Below are positions 1 through 8,388 of a stretch of 35,766 nt of DNA, in pieces. A model generated the notes under the pieces. That model ran no database searches. It saw nothing but the letters and a program-made list of their open reading frames with translations, and was not told where the DNA came from. Location of the stretch: assembly GCA_021772615.1 (NCBI GenBank), contig JAJFLQ010000100.1, positions 1 to 35,766 on the forward strand, read 5' to 3'. The stretch is from Verrucomicrobiota bacterium (GTDB lineage: Bacteria; Verrucomicrobiota; Lentisphaeria; JABSQK01; JAJFLO01). The position numbers and the translations under genes are program-made. Positions within the stretch are counted from its first letter, which is position 1; the number at the start of each line of letters is the position of its first letter.

Positions 1-1379
1 TCCGTCGTCGCCCAGTCGCGAATCGCCTTGACCGCCACAACCTCAGCGTCATCGAAACGGTATTTCTTGCCGATCACACAGCTGTCGAGTGCCACCACTT
101 TGTCCTTGCCTGCTGCTTTGTCTGAAGCGGCCAGACACCACCGCGCCAGTTCCATACGTGTGTCGAAGGCAAGAGCCACCATCAACTCGCCCGATACGGC
201 AAGCTGCAGTATCATGCACAGACCGGCAGTCCATGCACCCCTGTGGTCGCGTTGCCGCGCCATTCGGCAAGCTGCATATCCAACCAGAATACAGGCGATC
301 GGTACGACGGGAAGAAAAAAACGGGGATAGGCGAATCCGGCGACCTGAACGAAGCACAACTGGTATGAAACCAGGACCGCAGCGCCGAAACCCACGGTTC
401 GAAGCGACACTCTGTCGCTTCGAATGGCGCCGACGCACAGCACGGCGCCTCCGCTGACCGCCAGCGGCCAGTCCAATGCACGGACAGCATCGGCCGTAGA
501 CTTCGCAAGAAGGCGTGCGCGCCCGACTGCATCGGTATCGAATTGGCGCCAATCTTTCGAGCCCGGACCCGTTATCCACGCCACGTGGTTGTGGAATGTT
601 TCCCAGCCGCCCGCGACGCTGTAGATTGTGGACGCGACGACACCGAAGCCCGCTGCCGCCGGCGCGAGTGCAAGGAGTCGCTCCCATCGTGGCATCTTTA
701 CCAGACCTGGGACGGCGAGATAGCCGACCAACGGCACTACATAGAGTGCCGCTGCCTGATCTTTGGTGCAGACTGCGGCGGCCGCCGCCATGCCGAAAAC
801 GGCGTTGCCAAGGGCCTGACGACCGGTCGTGGCGCGTTCAACGACGTTGGCGCGGTACCACGCTACGAATGACAAAGCGACCCAGAAGAGATAGGGTTGG
901 TCCATATTCGTCGTATGCGAGTAAAACAGGCTTGTTGGATTCAACAGAAACAGTCCTGCCGGAACACAGCTCCAACTACCCATTCTCATGATGTACCACG
1001 CGATGCCAAAGATGATCAACGCTGTGCCCAGGGTCATCAATGCGGTAGTCCAGCGAAACCTTTGTAACCGGACCGAGGACAAGGCGATGTACTGCCCGGC
1101 GGTGATATCACTTCCCGGCGACGACGCCGGAGCGACAGCATCCCATAGCAGATACTGCAACGGTGGGTACCGGTAGAGATCGGCCTTCATGAAGTCGAGC
1201 GCGGTCCGTCGGGGATCCATCGGTACGGCGTCTTTGGCAAAACTCAACGGATTAGGGAGCCCCCAGCCGATCGTTGCCATATGCGACGCAAACCAAATAC
1301 CAAGAATCAACGCTATGCTCACGGTCGCTGCGTATACAGGAATTGCGTTCTTTGACCCATTGCTGTCTGTGGTCATCAT
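1..1379 (-). CDS. Membrane glycosyltransferase, GT39/PMT-like (3' end outside window)
   Basis: The minus-strand frame is open from an ATG-ATG pair at 1379 to the window edge, giving 459 visible codons with no stop. The protein begins MMTTDSNGSKNAIPVYAA and has a hydrophobic segment at about residues 12-32, then many further membrane segments. The pattern YRYPPLQYLLW followed by a hydrophobic run and NMDQPYLFW is typical of polytopic GT-C enzymes that transfer sugars from a lipid-phosphate donor on the outer face of the membrane. I do not see a clear acidic catalytic pair in the first loop, so donor and acceptor cannot be named. There is no good Shine-Dalgarno sequence. The gene is divergent from the alcohol dehydrogenase with about 150 bp between them. 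The family call is by overall pattern only. Confidence 0.7.
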   Translation of the reverse strand, partial: MMTTDSNGSKNAIPVYAATVSIALILGIWFASHMATIGWGLPNPLSFAKDAVPMDPRRTALDFMKADLYRYPPLQYLLWDAVAPASSPGSDITAGQYIALSSVRLQRFRWTTALMTLGTALIIFGIAWYIMRMGSWSCVPAGLFLLNPTSLFYSHTTNMDQPYLFWVALSFVAWYRANVVERATTGRQALGNAVFGMAAAAAVCTKDQAAALYVVPLVGYLAVPGLVKMPRWERLLALAPAAAGFGVVASTIYSVAGGWETFHNHVAWITGPGSKDWRQFDTDAVGRARLLAKSTADAVRALDWPLAVSGGAVLCVGAIRSDRVSLRTVGFGAAVLVSYQLCFVQVAGFAYPRFFLPVVPIACILVGYAACRMARQRDHRGAWTAGLCMILQLAVSGELMVALAFDTRMELARWCLAASDKAAGKDKVVALDSCVIGKKYRFDDAEVVAVKAIRDWATT

Positions 1380-1529
1380 CGGAAGCGTGCGGCAGGTCGG
1401 CGGATCTGGGGCAACAAGTGCATGAACGAATGCGTGTACGTATGTGAAAGATGAAAACCGGCGGAATGCTACCATACCGCTTGACGAATACGATTTTTAC
1501 CCTCAACTGTAGGTTTACTGCAATTCCGT

Positions 1530-2702
1530 TTGGAGATTCCGATCATTACGCCATTTGAATTTAATTCGCGGACACGCCTTATCTACGGTGAAGGCACCGT
1601 CGATCGTATCGCAGAAGCAACAACCGGACTGGGCGGTTCGCACGTTCTGCTCGTGAGCGATCCGGGTGTTGCGGCGGCAGGTCACGTGAAGGCGGTGCAG
1701 GCGGCTCTGACCGGTCACGGGGTCGGGGTACAGGTGTTTGATCAGGTACGAGAGAATCCCACAACATACGACGTCGATCGTTGTGTCGACTGCGTCGACG
1801 GCCAGGCTATCGACCTGATAATCGGGCTTGGCGGCGGTAGCAGTATGGATACAGCAAAGGCCTGCAACTTTATCGTCACCAACGGCGGTGTCATGGCCGA
1901 CTATCGGGGATTCGGTAAGGCGTCCCGGCCGATGCTGCCGATGATCGCCATACCGACGACGGCAGGGACCGGCAGTGAAGTTCAGTCGTATACCCTGATT
2001 GCCGACGATACCACCCACGCGAAGATGGCATGCGGTGACTCGAAGGCGGCGCCGAAAATCGCTATTCTCGACCCGGCACTGACCTTGAGCCAGCCGGCGC
2101 AGGTGACCGCAACAGCAGGGATCGATGCCGTTGCACATGCCGTCGAGAGCGCAGTGTCGACGGCGGCCACGCCACTCTCCCGAATGTTCGCGATCGAGGC
2201 TTTTCGCCGCGCTGTCCCGGGGTTTTCTGCACTCATGAACAAGCCGGCTGACCTTGTCGCGCGCGGTGAGATGTTGCTCGCCGCTGCGCTCGCTGGTACC
2301 GCGATCGAAAACAGCATGCTCGGCGCCGCGCATTCCGCAGCAAATCCGCTGACGGCGCATTTCGGCATCACGCACGGGCATGCGGTCGGGTTGATGCTGC
2401 CTTCCGTGATACGGTATAACGCCCACAACGCGTCGACCCGTTCCGTCTATGCGGAACTCGCCAGGGCCGGCGCTGTCGTATCGTTAACAACCACAGAACG
2501 GGCCGCTACGGAGGCATTGGCGGACAGGGCTGCAGAGCTTGTGCGCGCCGGCGGGTTGCCCCAGACCCTCGGCGAGTGTGGCGTCACGGCGGCAGACGTT
2601 GACCGCCTTGCCGCGGAGGCCGCCGCGCAGTGGACGGCGCGCTTCAATCCGCGTCCAATCAACGCCGACGCTTTTCGCACGTTGTATCTCGATGTTCTGT
2701 AG
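1530..2702 (+). CDS. Iron-containing alcohol dehydrogenase
   Basis: This 390-residue protein has the full length and fold signature of group III (Fe-type) NAD(P)-dependent alcohol dehydrogenases. The nucleotide-binding motif GGGSSMDTAKA is at about residues 101-111, and PTTAGTGSE at about 142-150. The metal ligands fit the family spacing: D199 and H203 in GIDAVAHAVE, H268 in GAAHSAANP and H282 in THGHAVG, with the 14-residue gap between the last two as in FucO-type enzymes. The enzyme should interconvert an alcohol and an aldehyde in the cytoplasm; the substrate is not evident. The start is TTG at 1530 with no strong ribosome-binding site, so the first few residues are uncertain. The next gene is 79 bp downstream on the same strand. 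Confidence 0.9.
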   Translation: MEIPIITPFEFNSRTRLIYGEGTVDRIAEATTGLGGSHVLLVSDPGVAAAGHVKAVQAALTGHGVGVQVFDQVRENPTTYDVDRCVDCVDGQAIDLIIGLGGGSSMDTAKACNFIVTNGGVMADYRGFGKASRPMLPMIAIPTTAGTGSEVQSYTLIADDTTHAKMACGDSKAAPKIAILDPALTLSQPAQVTATAGIDAVAHAVESAVSTAATPLSRMFAIEAFRRAVPGFSALMNKPADLVARGEMLLAAALAGTAIENSMLGAAHSAANPLTAHFGITHGHAVGLMLPSVIRYNAHNASTRSVYAELARAGAVVSLTTTERAATEALADRAAELVRAGGLPQTLGECGVTAADVDRLAAEAAAQWTARFNPRPINADAFRTLYLDVL

Positions 2703-2781
2703 CCACGTCGTGTTACAGCTCGATGATGCGATATTTAGGTGCAAAATCCGGGTCGATACATTAGCGAAGGTGCAGCGATAT

Positions 2782-3909
2782 ATGGCATTTATTCGAAATA
2801 AGCGATATTACACAACATATGCAGCCGCAGCCATTTTTGTACTGACTCTTATCGACTGTGCGCGAGGTGCAGACTGGCCGATGTTCCGGGGCCGCCCGGA
2901 TTTAACCGGGGTCGTTGCCGATCAACCAAAGCGTAATCTCAAATTATTGTGGACATTCAAGGCCAAAGATGCTGTCAAAGCCGGTCCGGCCGTCGTTGGC
3001 GACAGGGTGTACGTTACATCGCTGGATGGCAACATCTATGCACTGGATAAGGCTACCGGTACACGCCAGTGGGCGTTTGTCGGCGGTGATGTAATGGAGT
3101 CGTCACCGCTCTATCTCGAGGGCCGGGTTTATGCAGGATCCGCGGACGGTTCGCTGTATGCTGTCGACAGCAGCAATGGCGAATTGGTATGGACATATAA
3201 GACAGACGAAAAGATACTTGGCGCTCCAAACTGGTTTAAGGGAGCGGATGGCTATGAGATCATCACGGCCGGGTACGACGGATTCATTCGGTCGGTCAAT
3301 GCGGCGGATGGAACGGAACGCTGGCACTTTGGCACCGAAAATTTCATCAACGGAGCGCCGGCGGTTTTTGATGGCAAGATTGTGTTCGGGGGCTGCGATG
3401 CGAATTTGTACGTATTGGCCGCTGCGGACGGGAAATTAATTACCAAAACAGATCTTGGATCGTACATCGCTGGGTCTGCGGCGGTGTACGGAGGTCGGGC
3501 GTATGTCGGGCATTACGGCAATGAGTTTGTCTGCATCGATATCGCCACAGGCAAACACATCTGGCGTTATCAACACAAGAAATTCCCATATTTTTCTTCT
3601 CCGGCGGTACACGATCGTTTTGTCGTATTTGGCGGGCGTGACCGCAAGCTTCATTGCGCCGAGCGCGACACCGGTGAGGCCGTCTGGCGCTTTGAAACCG
3701 GGGGCCAGGTAGACAGTTCGCCGGTGATCTGCGGCGGGCGCGTTGTCGCGGCGTCGGAGGACGGTCGATTGTACATGCTCGACTTGGAAACAGGGAAAGA
3801 AGTCTGGCGATACGAGATCGGCCCCGGCGTCACCAGTTCCCCGGCGGTTGTCGACGGGTGTATTTACGTCGGCGCCGATGATGGTACCGTATTCGCCTTC
3901 GGTCCGTAA
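2782..3909 (+). CDS. Secreted PQQ-like beta-propeller protein
   Basis: A 375-residue protein with an N-terminal signal sequence (basic start, then a hydrophobic run at about residues 12-25, ending near ARGA at 27-30). It continues with DWPMFRG, the usual first strand of quinoprotein-like propellers. The rest is a series of about seven repeats of the type vGDRVYVTSLDGNIYALDKATG...W, each ending in a G-x-x-x-W step. I chose ATG 2782 rather than an earlier in-frame start inside the dehydrogenase gene because it gives a clean signal peptide and has GAAGG about 11 bp upstream. Proteins of this class include BamB-like scaffolds and quinoprotein dehydrogenases. I see no clear quinone-binding set, so a periplasmic binding or scaffold role is as likely as catalysis. 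Confidence 0.85.
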   Translation: MAFIRNKRYYTTYAAAAIFVLTLIDCARGADWPMFRGRPDLTGVVADQPKRNLKLLWTFKAKDAVKAGPAVVGDRVYVTSLDGNIYALDKATGTRQWAFVGGDVMESSPLYLEGRVYAGSADGSLYAVDSSNGELVWTYKTDEKILGAPNWFKGADGYEIITAGYDGFIRSVNAADGTERWHFGTENFINGAPAVFDGKIVFGGCDANLYVLAAADGKLITKTDLGSYIAGSAAVYGGRAYVGHYGNEFVCIDIATGKHIWRYQHKKFPYFSSPAVHDRFVVFGGRDRKLHCAERDTGEAVWRFETGGQVDSSPVICGGRVVAASEDGRLYMLDLETGKEVWRYEIGPGVTSSPAVVDGCIYVGADDGTVFAFGP

Positions 3910-3969
3910 CACGAATCGTCCACGACCCGAGCACGGCGGGGTTGTCGATTTTGCGGGCGTCCTGATGGC

Positions 3970-4000
3970 GTTCACACTTTAGTGTGGGTTTCACGCCAAC
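3970..4000 (-). repeat. Truncated copy of dispersed palindromic element (copy D)
   Basis: Read on the plus strand this is GTTCACACTTTAGTGTGGG followed by TTTCACGCC. It matches only the hairpin end of the three longer copies (6107-6190, 25912-25996, 31066-31150). Its stem is CACAC/GTGTG around TTTA, while the copies at 25912 and 31066 have CACGA/TCGTG in the same place. Both strands of the stem have changed together. It lies in the 214 bp gap between the propeller gene and the radical SAM gene. Confidence 0.6.
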
Positions 4001-4123
4001 GTTTCGCCGAAAACACTGACCGGTAGTCGCGAAAAATTGCAACGATCCAACGCCCTATTGAAAGCGGACAGTGATCGTACTACATATAGCGAACATTCAA
4101 CCGCATCCGGAATCCAAACAATT

Positions 4124-5461
4124 ATGACTGCGCCTTCGACCACGGCAGTGCCGCCCGCCGATGACGATAAAACGTCGGCAGGAAATTATTTCGTTTCGAA
4201 CTATCCCCCTTACTACTACTGGCGGCCGGACTTCGTTCCCGAGGCCCATGCCGCTCTTGATCGGCCACCACGGCCGAATGCCGAACTCGGTATCTACCTC
4301 CACATTCCGTATTGCCGAAAACGCTGTCATTTTTGCTACTTCAAAGTCTACACCGGGGCAAAGTCGTCGGAGATTCGTGAGTACATCGATGCCGCAGTTG
4401 CCGAGCTGGAAATTTATCGCACCAAATCATTCATTGGCGATCGCAAGCCGGCTTTCATTTACTTCGGCGGTGGAACGCCGTCCTTCTTGTCGACGTCACA
4501 ACTAACTACGCTGGCCAAGGCGCTGCAATCCGTGTTTCCCTGGGACGCTGCCCGGGAAATCACGTTCGAGTGCGAACCCGGCACCTTGAATCAGAAGAAG
4601 TTACAGTTCATTCGCTCGCTCGGAGTGACACGCCTGAGTCTCGGCGTTGAGAATTTTGACGAGCACATTCTCGAAATCAACGGGCGCGCCCACCGAACGA
4701 AGGAAATCGATCGTGCCTATGATTATGCGCGGCAGGCGGATTTTCCACAGATCAATATCGATCTCATCGCCGGCATGCTTGAGGAGACGCCGGAGAAGTG
4801 GGCGAAGACCGTAGAAAAGACCGTTGCGATGGCGCCGGACAGCGTCACTATTTACCAGATGGAAATTCCCTTTAACACCACAATCTACAAGCGTATGCGC
4901 GACGCCGGACGCCTCCACGCGCCGGTGGCCGATTGGCATACCAAACGGGAGTGGGTCGCACACGCTTTCGACCGGCTGGAAGCGGCAGGCTATACCGTGA
5001 CCAGCGCCTACACTGCGGTACGGGATCCACAGCGTACACAGTTCGTCTATCGTGACGAGCTGTGGCGCGGCGCCGATCTGATGTCGCTGGGCGTGGCCTC
5101 ATTTTCGCATGTCAACGGCACGCATTATCAGAATGCGCACGATATGGACACATATCTGGAGCATATTAAGTGCGGCCGGCTGCCGATCAGCCGGGCGCTG
5201 ACGCCGACGACTGAGGAGTTGATGATTCGCGAGTTGATTCTGCAGTTTAAACTCGGCCGGATCGAGCTTGACTATTTTAGATCGAAATTCGATACCGATG
5301 TTATGGATCGATTTTCATTGCAATTGAATCAACTTGAGGAACGGGGACTGATCCAGCGGGTGCCCGACGCTCTCGTGCTATCACGCGAAGGTCTGCTTTC
5401 TGTCGATGCCCTCATGTGGGATTTTTTTCTGCCGAAACACCAGGGAGGCCGGTACGCGTAA
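4124..5461 (+). CDS. HemN/HemW-like radical SAM protein
   Basis: A 445-residue radical SAM protein. The cluster motif is C64-x3-C68-x2-C71 (YCRKRCHFCYF) and the SAM-contacting glycines are in YFGGGTPS at about 113-120. A C-terminal winged-helix HemN_C-type region follows, with LTPTTEELMIRELIL and an ending LSREGLLSVDALMWDFF. This matches the coproporphyrinogen-oxidase-like family, which also includes HemW heme chaperones, radical methyltransferases and cyclopropanases. The position after the third cysteine is aromatic (C-Y-F), not the C-x-C of true oxygen-independent coproporphyrinogen oxidase, so heme oxidase activity is unlikely. I prefer ATG 4124 to an upstream TTG at 4037 because the extra 29 residues look unstructured. 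Its stop codon overlaps the start of the next gene by one base (TAATG), so the two are probably translated together. Confidence 0.8.
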   Translation: MTAPSTTAVPPADDDKTSAGNYFVSNYPPYYYWRPDFVPEAHAALDRPPRPNAELGIYLHIPYCRKRCHFCYFKVYTGAKSSEIREYIDAAVAELEIYRTKSFIGDRKPAFIYFGGGTPSFLSTSQLTTLAKALQSVFPWDAAREITFECEPGTLNQKKLQFIRSLGVTRLSLGVENFDEHILEINGRAHRTKEIDRAYDYARQADFPQINIDLIAGMLEETPEKWAKTVEKTVAMAPDSVTIYQMEIPFNTTIYKRMRDAGRLHAPVADWHTKREWVAHAFDRLEAAGYTVTSAYTAVRDPQRTQFVYRDELWRGADLMSLGVASFSHVNGTHYQNAHDMDTYLEHIKCGRLPISRALTPTTEELMIRELILQFKLGRIELDYFRSKFDTDVMDRFSLQLNQLEERGLIQRVPDALVLSREGLLSVDALMWDFFLPKHQGGRYA

Positions 5462-6003
5462 TGGACACGAATTCGCCACTCCACCCATTGGCTGCCGCGT
5501 GCCGACATGCCTCGCGGTCGGTGCCGCGAATCGATAGCGTGACGGCGAATGATATGCCGGAGCCGTATCGCTCGCTTCTCGTCCACGACGGCGACATGAC
5601 ACCGACGCTGGTGCGCTTCCACCAGAGTGATATACACTTGAACGTGTTGCAGCAATTTACGAACTACGACAATTACGGGCGGGAAGTGGTGCTGCTACTG
5701 GATGGCGCCGACAAGCCGGTGGAGTACGGTGCGATCATCGTCATGCTCGGCCGGTTTCCCAAACGGGCGCGGGATCAGATTCTGGGCGGTTATCGCCCGC
5801 TCGGTGCGATCCTGGCGGAGCATAACATGGTGCACACATCGGCGCCGACCGTGTTTTTCTCGGTGCTCGCGGACGACCACATCGCCAACGTGCTTGATGT
5901 GACGGCGGGCACGCGACTGTTCGGCCGATGCAACGTCATCTCAAACGAACACGGTCAGCCTCTAGCCGATATCGTGGAGATATTGCCGCTGACGCCGTTA
6001 TAG
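5461..6003 (+). CDS. Chorismate-lyase-fold protein (UbiC/DUF98-like)
   Basis: A 180-residue protein whose pattern fits the chorismate pyruvate-lyase superfamily. YGREVVLLLDGADKPVEYG at about 72-90 corresponds to the W-x-R-E-V segment of UbiC, with R74 at the place of its active-site arginine. RPLGAIL at about 112-118 matches the TPLG segment, and E173 in DIVEILP matches the C-terminal catalytic glutamate. This family releases pyruvate from chorismate to give hydroxybenzoate, or binds related aromatic acids as a sensor. The start ATG overlaps the TAA of the radical SAM gene, so a joint pathway step is likely. Overall similarity to UbiC is low and the reaction is not proven. Confidence 0.6.
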   Translation: MDTNSPLHPLAAACRHASRSVPRIDSVTANDMPEPYRSLLVHDGDMTPTLVRFHQSDIHLNVLQQFTNYDNYGREVVLLLDGADKPVEYGAIIVMLGRFPKRARDQILGGYRPLGAILAEHNMVHTSAPTVFFSVLADDHIANVLDVTAGTRLFGRCNVISNEHGQPLADIVEILPLTPL

Positions 6004-6023
6004 AACCGACACTCTGGACAGCG

Positions 6024-6067
6024 CCAGACCTCACCCCGATGATCGCGTAACAAAGGGTGCGGTCTGG
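6024..6067. repeat. Imperfect inverted repeat after the chorismate-lyase-like gene
   Basis: CCAGACC-T-CACCC at 6024-6036 can pair with GGGTG-C-GGTCTGG at 6055-6067, giving 7 plus 5 base pairs with one mismatch and an 18-base loop. It begins about 20 bp after the stop codon, which suits a transcript end, but no U-run follows. The arm GGTCTGGTG occurs again at 6134-6142 inside the dispersed element. Confidence 0.45.
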
Positions 6068-6106
6068 TGCACTGATCCACGCTCTGGTTAACGAAGCACT
6101 GCGACC

Positions 6107-6190
6107 ATGTTCACGCTTTACCGTGGGTTTCACGGTCTGGTGAGGACTAGGCGTGGGAACAGCGCAAGCACGCTGAAGCGCGAACTCCAA
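6107..6190 (-). repeat. Dispersed palindromic element (copy A)
   Basis: In minus orientation it starts TTGGAGTTCGCGCTTCAGCG (from 6190) and ends GTGAAACCCACGG-TAAAGCGTGAAC (to 6107). It is 84 bp long and matches the copies at 25912 and 31066 at both ends, while the middle differs. Both ends fold as small hairpins of the form CG-n-TTYA-n-CG next to GTTC. The distal end reads GAACATGG instead of GAACTCCA, so its terminal inverted repeat is partly degraded. Confidence 0.75.
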
Positions 6191-6260
6191 CAGGGAGCCG
6201 GATTCGTGTTCGGTTACCCACAGCTTCAGATGTGGCTTTTCCTACGTCCCACAAACGCAG

Positions 6261-6292
6261 CGAACACATTCCCGGATCCAGGAATGTGTTCG
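6261..6292. repeat. Perfect 12 bp hairpin
   Basis: CGAACACATTCC (6261-6272) and GGAATGTGTTCG (6281-6292) are exact reverse complements around an 8-base loop, CGGATCCA. On the plus strand it is followed by CCAACAAAAAATG rather than U residues, so it is not a standard intrinsic terminator in either direction. It could be a two-fold protein-binding site, an mRNA stabilising stem or the trace of a small mobile element. It lies about 260 bp upstream of the gene at 6552. Confidence 0.6.
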
Positions 6293-6551
6293 CCAACAAA
6301 AAATGCTTAATTCAACGACTTCGACCTTGTTCCTGATTCGCGTCGTAAAACAACAACATCACGTACAACGTCTCAATTGCTATAGTGATTCGACAACACC
6401 AAATTTTCCATCTCGATTTTTTCTACGTTCTGCACTTTCATAGCCTTCCCATTATGCTCCGATTCCGGTCGCTTATTTCGCTTTTTCATGCGTTTTCATA
6501 GCGATCGCTCAACTACGTTGAACGATCGAAACGGGCATTAAGAGACCTGCC

Positions 6552-8294
6552 ATGAATCCACCAAGAGCTTCTGTGATCCGAATTGTACGTTCCCGATGGC
6601 TGCCCGGAACTATGATCATCGCGGCCGATATCGTCTTTTTGATTTTCAACTTCTTTGCGACTGACCGGACCGCTACCGAATGCGTGATCGATTTTTATTT
6701 ATCACAAACTGCGGCCTATGTCCTCATTACTTTATGGTCGATCATTTATTCGCCGTTTGGAAAGTCAACCCGGAGAATCGTAGCTGTCATTGCAGTCATG
6801 AACATCGCCCTTGTTGCGACATACTGGCATGTCGAGACTGTGCATCCGAATATAGAGAAAATTACGATTATATGCATAGCACAAGTGGTTTTGTTGCTCC
6901 TATATGTAGTATGGTTTGTGATTTCATCGATGTTCCGATGCAAATCATGGATCGCTCTCATTCTCGCAGTGGCTTTAATGGCAACGTTCCCGGTATGCTT
7001 TCGGGTCACGGCTTTCACCGGTGACGCCGTGCCAAAACTTCAATGGCGCTGGAGTGAAGTGAACGAGGTCCCGGCCGTCGGCCAAACGACAATAAAGTCA
7101 TCCGTACTGCCAGATTTCGACTATCCTCAGTTTCTTGGACCGAACCGTAATGCCACGCTTTCCGATGTCGGGTTGTCTCGCGAATGGTCAACGCGCCCCC
7201 CCCGTTTGCTATGGAAGATTCCGGTGGGCGCAGGTTGGTCCTCTTTCGCCATTGTTGGCGACAATGCGATCACACAGATGCAAGACGGCGACCGGGAGAC
7301 GGTCGTATGTCTGGACCTGATGTCCGGTCAGCGGAAGTGGACATACGCCTACACGGCGCAATACAAGTCCGAGCTGGCGGGTGACGGTCCGCGCAGCACA
7401 CCGACAATTCATGGTAATTACGTATTTACCTTTGGCGCTACGGGAATTCTGAATTGCCTTGCATTGGATTCCGGCAGGTTAGTGTGGACGAGAGATGTAG
7501 CTGCGGAAGCCGGCGCCACACCTCTTGACTTCGGATACGCTTCATCACCTCTGGTAGTGAATGAGCTGGTGATTACATGCGTGAACATCGAACAGGCATT
7601 GCACGCCTACAACTGGAAAACCGGGGCGCTGGTATGGCAGAACGGCGACGACTATTGCAGTTATAGCTCTCCTTTCCTTGTCAATCTGAACAATGAGCAG
7701 CAGGTTGTCCTGTTCAATGCGGGCAGTTTGAGCGCACATGGTCCAGCTGACGGCCGGACGCTTTGGTCACATCCATGGCGTAAGGAACAACCCAATATAG
7801 CCCAGCCCGTTTTCGTTTCTGACAACACATTTCTGATCACCAGCAGCTATGGCGCGGGATGCGCATTGCTAAAGGTCTCAGCTGCAGAAGGCGCGGGCGC
7901 TACGGTACGGACGATCTGGAAGAATCTGCGCCTGAAAGCAAAATTCTCGACTCCGGTACTACATAACGGATTCCTCTACGGGTTGGATGACGGTACACTG
8001 GTGTGTGTCGATGCCAAAAACGGGAAGCGTATGTGGCGACAAACCCTTGAAACGCGGTGTGGACATGGGCAACTCATGCTCGTAGATGATATGTTGCTGG
8101 TCCAGACCGAGTCAGGAGATATTGTCCTGGTGCGGGCAACTCCGGAGGCGCATGAGGAAGTGGGTCGTATAAACGCGTTGTCAGGAAAGGCGTGGAACAA
8201 TCCGGCACTGGCATTTCCTTACCTCGTGGTCAGGAACCATCAGGAGGCGGCCTGTCTTCTCATGCCGACAGAAGAACCGGCGCAGCCGGAGTGA
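6552..8294 (+). CDS. Membrane-anchored PQQ-like beta-propeller protein
   Basis: This 580-residue protein has about five predicted membrane helices in the first 155 residues (near 18-37, 49-67, 76-92, 104-127 and 132-150). A linker and the segment DYPQFLGPNRNATLSDVGLS follow, then a beta-propeller. The propeller repeats contain the usual steps such as ALDSGRLVWTRD, NWKTGALVWQN and DAKNGKRMWRQ. The domain order, a membrane anchor and then a periplasmic propeller starting with FLGP-R, resembles quinoprotein-like proteins that are abundant in Planctomycetes and related phyla. No quinone or metal-binding set is clear, so enzyme activity is not claimed. It is the second propeller gene in the window. 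It faces the acyl-CoA dehydrogenase tail to tail with a 94 bp gap and no evident terminator. Confidence 0.8.
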   Translation: MNPPRASVIRIVRSRWLPGTMIIAADIVFLIFNFFATDRTATECVIDFYLSQTAAYVLITLWSIIYSPFGKSTRRIVAVIAVMNIALVATYWHVETVHPNIEKITIICIAQVVLLLLYVVWFVISSMFRCKSWIALILAVALMATFPVCFRVTAFTGDAVPKLQWRWSEVNEVPAVGQTTIKSSVLPDFDYPQFLGPNRNATLSDVGLSREWSTRPPRLLWKIPVGAGWSSFAIVGDNAITQMQDGDRETVVCLDLMSGQRKWTYAYTAQYKSELAGDGPRSTPTIHGNYVFTFGATGILNCLALDSGRLVWTRDVAAEAGATPLDFGYASSPLVVNELVITCVNIEQALHAYNWKTGALVWQNGDDYCSYSSPFLVNLNNEQQVVLFNAGSLSAHGPADGRTLWSHPWRKEQPNIAQPVFVSDNTFLITSSYGAGCALLKVSAAEGAGATVRTIWKNLRLKAKFSTPVLHNGFLYGLDDGTLVCVDAKNGKRMWRQTLETRCGHGQLMLVDDMLLVQTESGDIVLVRATPEAHEEVGRINALSGKAWNNPALAFPYLVVRNHQEAACLLMPTEEPAQPE

Positions 8295-8388
8295 TGTCTG
8301 AGTCACACCTCTCGCGATTCAACAGATCTGCCAAACTGTAAGCATGCCGACACCGGAGCAAGTCCGTCACGGTTGAGAGCAGCAAACC

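Larger units (their letters stand above)
6004..6551. other. 548 bp gene-free region with several inverted repeats
   Basis: No convincing coding frame is present. The stretch holds an imperfect inverted repeat just after the upstream stop, one full copy of the dispersed element and a perfect 12 bp hairpin, each listed separately. From about 6300 to 6540 the sequence is AT-richer and presumably contains the promoter of the beta-propeller gene at 6552, but I could not assign -35 and -10 boxes. Confidence 0.6.

Noticed and set aside
49..687. 212-residue minus-strand frame at the window start
   Set aside because: Arg/Gly/Cys-rich and not protein-like; the overlapping minus-strand frame from 1379 to the edge is a coherent membrane protein.
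1515..2426. 303-residue frame antisense to the alcohol dehydrogenase
   Set aside because: Cys/Arg/His-rich composition typical of an antisense shadow; the plus strand has every Fe-ADH motif.
6261..6292. Perfect hairpin read as an intrinsic terminator
   Set aside because: The plus strand has A residues after the stem and the minus strand has no T-run after it, so it does not meet the terminator pattern.
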